Assembly (NCBI GenBank): GCA_031546815.1
Contig: JAVBJV010000006.1
Location: forward strand, 62,001-126,000
DNA from: JAVBJV01 sp031546815
GTDB taxonomy: Bacteria; Pseudomonadota; Alphaproteobacteria; Acetobacterales; Acetobacteraceae
Reading direction: 5' to 3'
Length of the DNA: 64,000 bases
This document shows, one piece after another, positions 59,485-64,000 of this stretch. The translations under genes were made by a program, and so were the position numbers. Numbering within the stretch: position 1 is the stretch's first letter; every line of letters begins with the position of its first letter. The notes under the pieces are model-generated. The model had not been told where the DNA came from, did no database searches, and saw only the letters and a list, made by a program, of their open reading frames with translations.

Positions 59485-60708
59485 TCAGCCAGCCACCAAT
59501 GTATCACCGTCCGCCGAGGCGATGCGCACACGTGCAATCGTGCCCTCGGGCGCATTCACGCCGCGCACCGGCACGAAGTGTTCACTGTGGCCCGTACCGT
59601 CGCGTTCAACCAGCACGTCCGCTTCGGCCCCCACGCGCGAGGCCGCGAATTTCGCCGCATTCACTGCCCCTGCTTCACGCAGCGCTGCAGCCCGCACACG
59701 CCTTATATCGCCTGGTACCTGCGGCATGCGCGCCGCCGGGGTCGAGGGGCGCGCGGAATACGGAAACACATGCAGGAAAGTCAGCTCCGCGTCCTGCACC
59801 AGCTTCAGCGAATTCTCGAACATCTCGTCCGTCTCGGTCGGGAAACCGGCGATGATGTCGGCACCGAACGCCATGCCGGGGCGCAGCGTGCGCGCACGTT
59901 CGACACAGCGAAACACATCGTCGCGCGAATGGCGGCGCTTCATGCGTTTCAGGATCATGTTGTCGCCCGCCTGCACCGACAGATGCAGATGCGGCATCAG
60001 GCGTTCTTCCTCGGCAATCAGCCGCCACAGATCGTCGTCCATCTCGGCCGGGTCCAGCGAGGACAAACGCAAACGCTTCAGTTCCGGCACACAGGCCAGC
60101 AGCCGCTTTACCATCTGGCCCAGAGTCGGCGCGCCCGGCAGGTCGGGGCCATAGGCGGTGATGTCGACGCCAGTCAGCACAACCTCGTTAAAGCCTTGTG
60201 TGATCAGGGCGCGCATCTGGGTGGCGATCTCGCCCATCGGCACAGACCGGCTGGGGCCGCGCCCATACGGGATCACGCAGAACGTGCAGCGATGATCGCA
60301 GCCCTGCTGCACCTGCAAAAATGCACGCGCCCGGCCGGAAAATTCGGTGACCAGATGACCCGCGGTTTCCTTGGCCTGCATGATGTCCGAGACGATGCTC
60401 TCGGTACTGCGCCAGGACTCGGGCTTCAGCTTGTCGGCATTGCCCAGCACGCGCGCCACGCCGGGCAGCGTGGCCCAGGTCTCGGGCGCGATCTGCGCGG
60501 CACAGCCGGTGACGACGATCTGCTTGTCCGGATTGTCGCGATGCGCACGGCGAATGGCCTGCCGCGCTTGGCGCTCTGCCTCGCCGGTGACGGCGCAGGT
60601 GTTGAACACGATGATGCCCGAACATCCGGCCTCACCCGCCAGGTTCTTCATCGCCTCGGACTCCACCGCGTTCAGGCGGCAGCCGAAGGTCACAACATCG
60701 ACGGTCAT
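59485..60708 (-). CDS. mtaB: tRNA (N6-threonylcarbamoyladenosine-37)-methylthiotransferase MtaB
   Basis: A 407-residue radical-SAM methylthiotransferase that adds a methylthio group to t6A37 of ANN-decoding tRNAs. The UPF0004 domain has Cys in TFGCRLNAVES, NTCAVTGEAE and TGCAAQ. The radical-SAM motif is CDHRCTFCVIPYGRG (about 147). A C-terminal TRAM domain follows. The ATG at 60708 overlaps the dapF stop (ATGA). The Cys pattern GCRLN-x-x-E is the MtaB rather than the MiaB type. Confidence 0.93.
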   Translation of the reverse strand: MTVDVVTFGCRLNAVESEAMKNLAGEAGCSGIIVFNTCAVTGEAERQARQAIRRAHRDNPDKQIVVTGCAAQIAPETWATLPGVARVLGNADKLKPESWRSTESIVSDIMQAKETAGHLVTEFSGRARAFLQVQQGCDHRCTFCVIPYGRGPSRSVPMGEIATQMRALITQGFNEVVLTGVDITAYGPDLPGAPTLGQMVKRLLACVPELKRLRLSSLDPAEMDDDLWRLIAEEERLMPHLHLSVQAGDNMILKRMKRRHSRDDVFRCVERARTLRPGMAFGADIIAGFPTETDEMFENSLKLVQDAELTFLHVFPYSARPSTPAARMPQVPGDIRRVRAAALREAGAVNAAKFAASRVGAEADVLVERDGTGHSEHFVPVRGVNAPEGTIARVRIASADGDTLVAG

Positions 60709-61523
60709 TGCGGGTAAGTGTCCAGATCGGTCTCGCCAATGAACGAGGTGGCGACCGAGCCGGTCATCACCACGTGCCCATCGGGACGCCAGGCGATATG
60801 CATCTCGCCACCATCGACGATGACGGTCGCCGCGCGTTCCGCCAGCCCGCGCCGATGCGCGTTGACCAGCGTGGCGCAAGCACCGGTGCCACACGCCAGA
60901 GTCAGCCCCGCGCCGCGTTCCCACACCCGCAGGCGGATGCGGTCCGGGGCCAGAATCTGCGCAAACCCGATATTCGCGCGCTGCGGAAACAGCGGATCGT
61001 TCTCCAGCGACGGGCCGCGTGCCTCGGGCTGGGCTGTCGCCAGATCGTCCACAAAGAACGTCGCGTGCGGATTGCCCATCGAGCACGAAGCCGGATCGCC
61101 CGGTAACGGCAGGTGCAGCGTGTCCATCGCGCGTGCCAGCGGCACGTCCGCCCAGTCCAGCAGCGCCTTGCCCATATCGACCGCGACCAGCCCGTCCGGG
61201 CGGCGCAGCGCGGACAGATCGCCCGCGATGGTGCGCACGCCGATCTGGTCCTGCCCCAGCTCGGCCCCGATCAGCTCAGCCACGCAGCGTGTCGCGTTAC
61301 CGCAGGCGCCGGATTCAGAGCCGTCCGGGTTGTGGATGCGCATGAACACATCCGCCCCGGCAGACGGTTTCTCGAGGGTAATGAACTGGTCGCAGCCGAT
61401 CCCCGTCCGCCGGTTGGCCAGGGCGGCAATCCGGGTGGGCGTCAGGTTCAGGGTGGCGGCACGGTCGTCGAACACGACGAAATCGTTCCCCAGCCCATGC
61501 ATTTTCCAGAATTTCGCACGCAT
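60705..61523 (-). CDS. dapF: Diaminopimelate epimerase
   Basis: A 272-residue enzyme converting LL- to meso-diaminopimelate for lysine and peptidoglycan synthesis. The catalytic pair is Cys74 in SESGACGNATRC and Cys211 in LACGTGACAT, with GNDFVVFDD near the N-terminus. The ATG at 61523 (MRAKFWKMHG) is the conserved start; the frame is open 17 codons upstream. It is the first gene of dapF-mtaB-orf-ftsY-DUF2459. Confidence 0.95.
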   Translation of the reverse strand: MRAKFWKMHGLGNDFVVFDDRAATLNLTPTRIAALANRRTGIGCDQFITLEKPSAGADVFMRIHNPDGSESGACGNATRCVAELIGAELGQDQIGVRTIAGDLSALRRPDGLVAVDMGKALLDWADVPLARAMDTLHLPLPGDPASCSMGNPHATFFVDDLATAQPEARGPSLENDPLFPQRANIGFAQILAPDRIRLRVWERGAGLTLACGTGACATLVNAHRRGLAERAATVIVDGGEMHIAWRPDGHVVMTGSVATSFIGETDLDTYPQ

Positions 61524-61581
61524 GATGCCTATATATGGCGCGATCCGGCCCCGGTCCATGCGTAATCCGTGCAAACCCCTG

Positions 61582-61610
61582 TTGCACCGCCGTTAAGGAG
61601 CCGCTATACG
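61582..61610 (+). promoter_or_regulatory. Putative rpmI promoter
   Basis: TTGCAC (61582-61587) and TATACG (61605-61610) with exactly 17 bases between them. Transcription would begin near 61617, about 64 bases ahead of rpmI. Hexamers are imperfect; position and spacing are good. Confidence 0.4.
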
Positions 61611-61626
61611 CCCCCTTCGCGTGCGC

Positions 61627-61651
61627 GCTGGGCCTGTAGGGCATGCCCAGC
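61627..61651 (+). promoter_or_regulatory. Hairpin in the rpmI-rplT leader
   Basis: GCTGGGC (61627-61633) and GCCCAGC (61645-61651) form a perfect 7-base stem with an 11-base loop in the predicted leader, 29 bases ahead of the rpmI ATG and before its AAGGAG. Known: L20 autoregulates its operon through leader or intercistronic RNA structures in other bacteria. A similar role here is inferred. Confidence 0.35.
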
Positions 61652-61680
61652 CGCCAGACTATGAACCGAAGGAGTACAAA

Positions 61681-61881
61681 ATGCCCAAGATGAAGACGAA
61701 GTCCGCCGTCAAAAAGCGCTTCAAAATCACCGCGACCGGCAAGGTCAAGGCCGGCGCCGCCGGCAAGCGTCACTGCCTGGGTAACCGCTCGCCCAAGTCC
61801 AAGCGCCAGAATCGTCGCACCAATGTGCTGACGCCGATGGACGGGATCACTGTGAAGCAGTGGGCCCCTTACGGGCTTTAA
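61681..61881 (+). CDS. rpmI: 50S ribosomal protein L35
   Basis: A 66-residue, strongly basic ribosomal protein. It has the family start MPKMKTKSAVKKRFK and GKRHCLGNRSPKSKRQNRR in the middle. AAGGAG lies 7 bases ahead of the ATG. rplT follows after 17 bases. The usual upstream gene infC is not here; a divergent dapF lies upstream instead. Confidence 0.97.
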   Translation: MPKMKTKSAVKKRFKITATGKVKAGAAGKRHCLGNRSPKSKRQNRRTNVLTPMDGITVKQWAPYGL

Positions 61882-61898
61882 TAGAGAGGTAATTACCC

Positions 61899-62255
61899 AT
61901 GGCACGTGTAAAGCGGGGCGTTACCACACACGCCCGTCACAAAAAAGTTCTCAAGCTCTCCAAGGGCTATCGCGGCAAGTCGTCCACCAACTATCGCATT
62001 GCGATGGAGCGGATGGAAAAGGCGCTGCGCTATGCGTATCGCGACCGTCGCGTCAAGAAGCGCGAATTCCGCGGTCTGTGGATCCAGCGCATCAACGCCG
62101 CCACGCGCGAGCATGGCCTGTCGTACAGCCAGTTCATCCATGGCCTGAAGAAGGCCGGGATCGAAATGGACCGCAAGGTGCTGTCGGCCATTGCGTTCGA
62201 CGATCCGCAGGCATTCGGTGCCATCGTGAAGAAGGTGCAGGCCGCCCTGGCCTGA
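61899..62255 (+). CDS. rplT: 50S ribosomal protein L20
   Basis: A 118-residue basic protein essential in early 50S assembly and, in other bacteria, an autogenous repressor of its operon. It shows the standard start MARVKRGVTTHARHKK and FRGLWIQRINAATREHGLSYSQF. It forms an operon with rpmI and is followed by a strong terminator before pheS. Confidence 0.97.
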   Translation: MARVKRGVTTHARHKKVLKLSKGYRGKSSTNYRIAMERMEKALRYAYRDRRVKKREFRGLWIQRINAATREHGLSYSQFIHGLKKAGIEMDRKVLSAIAFDDPQAFGAIVKKVQAALA

Positions 62256-62289
62256 TCCGCTTCCCGACCACGGAAGAAGTGATCTGACA

Positions 62290-62322
62290 AAGGGCCGCCC
62301 GCGCTGTGGGCGGCCCTTTTCT
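62290..62322 (+). terminator. Rho-independent terminator or attenuator between rplT and pheS
   Basis: A perfect inverted repeat AAGGGCCGCCC (62290-62300) and GGGCGGCCCTT (62308-62318) followed by TTCT. pheS starts only 24 bases downstream, so part of the transcription must read through, or pheST has an unseen promoter. This is a natural point to set the ratio of ribosomal protein to synthetase messages. Confidence 0.8.
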
Positions 62323-62345
62323 ATTCGACGTGCTGGAGGACTCCC

Positions 62346-63413
62346 TTGGCCCAAGATCTCGACGCCCTGAAAACCGAAACCGACGCAGCCCTTGCCGCCG
62401 CAACCGATCTGCGCGCCTGGGATGCCGTGCGCGTTGCCACGCTGGGCAAGAACGGCACGCTGACCGCGATGCTGAAAGACCTGGGCAAGGCGACGCCCGA
62501 GGAACGCAAGGAACGCGGCGCGGCCCTGAACGCGCTGAAGACCGTGCTGAACGACGCGATCGAAGCGCGCAAGGCCGTGCTGGAAACGGCGGCGCTGGAC
62601 GCGAAGCTCGCCACCGAACGCATGGACGTCACCCTGCCGCCGCGCCCCGAGGGCACCGGCTTCGTGCACCCGATCTCGCGCACCATGGAAGAAATGGCGG
62701 CGATCTTCGGCGCGATGGGATTCAAGATCGCCGAAGGACCGGACGTGGAAGACGAATGGCGCAATTTCGGTGCGCTCAACATTCCCGCCCATCACCCGGC
62801 GCGCCAGGACATGGACACGTTCTACATGCCCGGTCTGCGCGACGATAAACGCCTGGTGTTGCGCACACATACGTCCCCGGTGCAGATCCGCACCATGGTG
62901 GGCGAGGAACCGCCGATCCGCATCATCGCCCCCGGCCGCACCTATCGCGCCGATCACGATGCCACGCATTCGCCGATGTTCCATCAGGTCGAGGGACTGG
63001 TGATCGACCGGGGCATCCATCTGGGCCATCTGAAGGGCTGCCTGATCGATTTCCTGCGCAGCTTCTTTGGTATCTCGAACCTGCCGGTGCGGTTCCGCTC
63101 CAGCTACTTCCCATTCACCGAACCGTCGATGGAAGTCGATATCGGCTGGAACCGCAAAACCGGCGAACTGGGCGGTGGCGGCGACTGGCTGGAGATCCTC
63201 GGCAGCGGCATGGTGCATCCGCGCGTACTGGCCAATTGCGGGCTGGATGCGCGCGAATGGCAGGGCTTTGCCTTCGGCATGGGGATCGAGCGCGTGACGA
63301 TGCTGAAGCACGGCATTCCCGATCTGCGCACCTTCTACGAGAGCGATATTCGCTGGTTACGCCATTACGGTTTCAATTCACTGGCTCCGGCCATGCTGCA
63401 CGAGGGGGTGTGA
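62346..63413 (+). CDS. pheS: Phenylalanine-tRNA ligase alpha subunit
   Basis: A 355-residue class II aminoacyl-tRNA synthetase alpha chain. An N-terminal coiled coil (about 1-85) is followed by motif 1 (VEDEWRNFGALNIPAHHPARQ region), motif 2 RTHTSPVQIRTM and FRSSYFPFTEPS, and motif 3 GFAFGMGIERVTMLKHG. The start is TTG, with a strong GGAGGA (62335-62340) 5 bases upstream. pheT begins 5 bases after the stop. Confidence 0.96.
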   Translation: MAQDLDALKTETDAALAAATDLRAWDAVRVATLGKNGTLTAMLKDLGKATPEERKERGAALNALKTVLNDAIEARKAVLETAALDAKLATERMDVTLPPRPEGTGFVHPISRTMEEMAAIFGAMGFKIAEGPDVEDEWRNFGALNIPAHHPARQDMDTFYMPGLRDDKRLVLRTHTSPVQIRTMVGEEPPIRIIAPGRTYRADHDATHSPMFHQVEGLVIDRGIHLGHLKGCLIDFLRSFFGISNLPVRFRSSYFPFTEPSMEVDIGWNRKTGELGGGGDWLEILGSGMVHPRVLANCGLDAREWQGFAFGMGIERVTMLKHGIPDLRTFYESDIRWLRHYGFNSLAPAMLHEGV

Positions 63414-63417
63414 GACC

Positions 63418-64000
63418 ATGAAGTTCACCCTGTCCTGGCTGAAGACCCATCTGGAAACGGATGCCGATCTCGCCACCATTGAACGCACGCTTTCCAACAT
63501 CGGGCTGGAAGTGGAAGCCATCGAAGACCGCGGCGCGGCGCTGGCACCATTCGCCATCGCGCATGTGGTGGAAGCCGTGCAGCACCCGAACGCCGACCGC
63601 CTGCGTGCGTGTAAGGTCGATCCGGGTGACGGCAATCTGGTCTCGGTCGTCTGCGGTGCACCGAATGCGCGCACCGGCATGAAGGCGGTGTTTGCCCCCG
63701 CAGGCGCGTTTGTGCCCGGCACCGGCATCACGCTGAAAGTGGGCGAGATCCGTGGCGTGGCAAGCGCCGGGATGCTCGTCTCGATGCGCGAGCTTGGCCT
63801 TGGCGAAGATCACGAAGGCATTATCGATCTGCCGCCCGATGCACCGCTCGGTATGAATTATGCCAAGTGGGCCGGGCTGGACGATCCGGTGATCGAAATC
63901 TCCGTCACACCAAACCGTGGCGACGCGCTGTCCGTGCGCGGCATCGCGCGCGATCTGGCGGCAGCCGGGCTGGGCGCACTGAAGCCCCTGCCCGCGCCGG
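63418..64000 (+). CDS. pheT: Phenylalanine-tRNA ligase beta subunit (partial, runs off window)
   Basis: The first 194 codons of a normally about 800-residue subunit. It starts MKFTLSWLKTHLETD, followed by the EMAP/tRNA-binding-like domain (about 40-155) with VQHPNADRLRACKVD and VCGAPNARTGMKAVFAPAGA, and then the B3/B4-type start VIEISVTPNRGDALSVRGIARDLAA. The reading frame is intact to the window end. The beta subunit binds tRNA-Phe and edits mischarged Tyr. Start ATG lies 5 bases after pheS. Confidence 0.95.
   Translation, partial: MKFTLSWLKTHLETDADLATIERTLSNIGLEVEAIEDRGAALAPFAIAHVVEAVQHPNADRLRACKVDPGDGNLVSVVCGAPNARTGMKAVFAPAGAFVPGTGITLKVGEIRGVASAGMLVSMRELGLGEDHEGIIDLPPDAPLGMNYAKWAGLDDPVIEISVTPNRGDALSVRGIARDLAAAGLGALKPLPAP

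Noticed and set aside
58462..60717. 751-codon plus-strand frame over ftsY and mtaB
   Set aside because: Antisense to three real genes; no domain pattern.
1..64000. CRISPR arrays, insertion sequences, prophage or rRNA genes
   Set aside because: No regularly spaced direct repeats, transposase or integrase motifs, or rRNA sequence were seen by eye; a computed repeat search was not possible.

Overview
The window reads as chromosome of a G+C-rich alphaproteobacterium. This rests on gene content and order: aroE-coaE-dnaQ joined by 4-base overlaps and pointing away from secB, the Tim44-domain protein coupled to mltA, hslVU, an rnd-kdsD-lptC-lptA-lptB-rpoN-hpf block, and rpmI-rplT-pheST. Polyhydroxyalkanoate (PHA) genes, several thiamine-diphosphate (TPP) enzymes and a tripartite-tricarboxylate (Bug) binding protein fit an environmental member of the Acetobacteraceae/Rhodospirillales. 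That family assignment is an inference; no rRNA or marker comparison was possible. About 65 genes fill nearly all of the sequence. I see no phage, transposase, rRNA operon or CRISPR array.

Layout. 0-8.9 kb: a phasin with its own promoter, operator and terminator; a periplasmic D,D-carboxypeptidase overlapping an outer-membrane barrel gene; a lactate-utilisation operon (lutA, small membrane protein, lutB, lutC, phosphatase); then an intergenic palindrome and mltA with a Tim44-like gene. 9-18 kb: phosphatase, secB, dnaQ/coaE/aroE, a SUKH-like orphan, phosphoglycolate phosphatase and hslVU between two MFS transporters. 18-29 kb: mostly metabolism and transport, with an FAH-family hydrolase, two tandem phosphate acyltransferases, a MATE exporter, an M20 amidohydrolase, a D-2-hydroxyacid dehydrogenase, a TPP enzyme, GNAT and GST. 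29-35 kb: gltBD. 35-46 kb: a core block with an NDUFA9-like protein, tRNA-Leu(CAG) followed directly by RNase D, an unusual proline/threonine-rich protein, LPS transport and KDO genes, rpoN, hpf and uvrB. 46-50 kb: a DUF849 enzyme, a TetR/VOC pair with two clear operators, and PHA synthase genes divergent from the PHA repressor phaR. 50-55.5 kb: an XRE regulator and a four-gene catabolic operon (TPP enzyme, zinc dehydrogenase, SDR, Bug binding protein). 55.7-64 kb: isocitrate dehydrogenase, a DUF2459 protein, ftsY, an unknown gene, mtaB, dapF, then rpmI-rplT-pheS-pheT, with pheT cut by the window end.

How it fits together. PHA metabolism is the clearest theme. Synthase subunits, repressor PhaR, a phasin whose promoter carries a CTGC-N3-GCAG element of the PhaR type, and a DUF2459 protein are spread across the window. 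Carbon and energy input comes from lactate oxidation (lutABC), TPP enzymes and phosphate acyltransferases, and nitrogen assimilation from gltBD. The most useful leads are the phasin operator, the out-of-frame PHA synthase gene overlap, the twin TetR operators, the small membrane protein inside lutABC, and the tRNA-RNase D arrangement. None of these alone shows a wholly new system.
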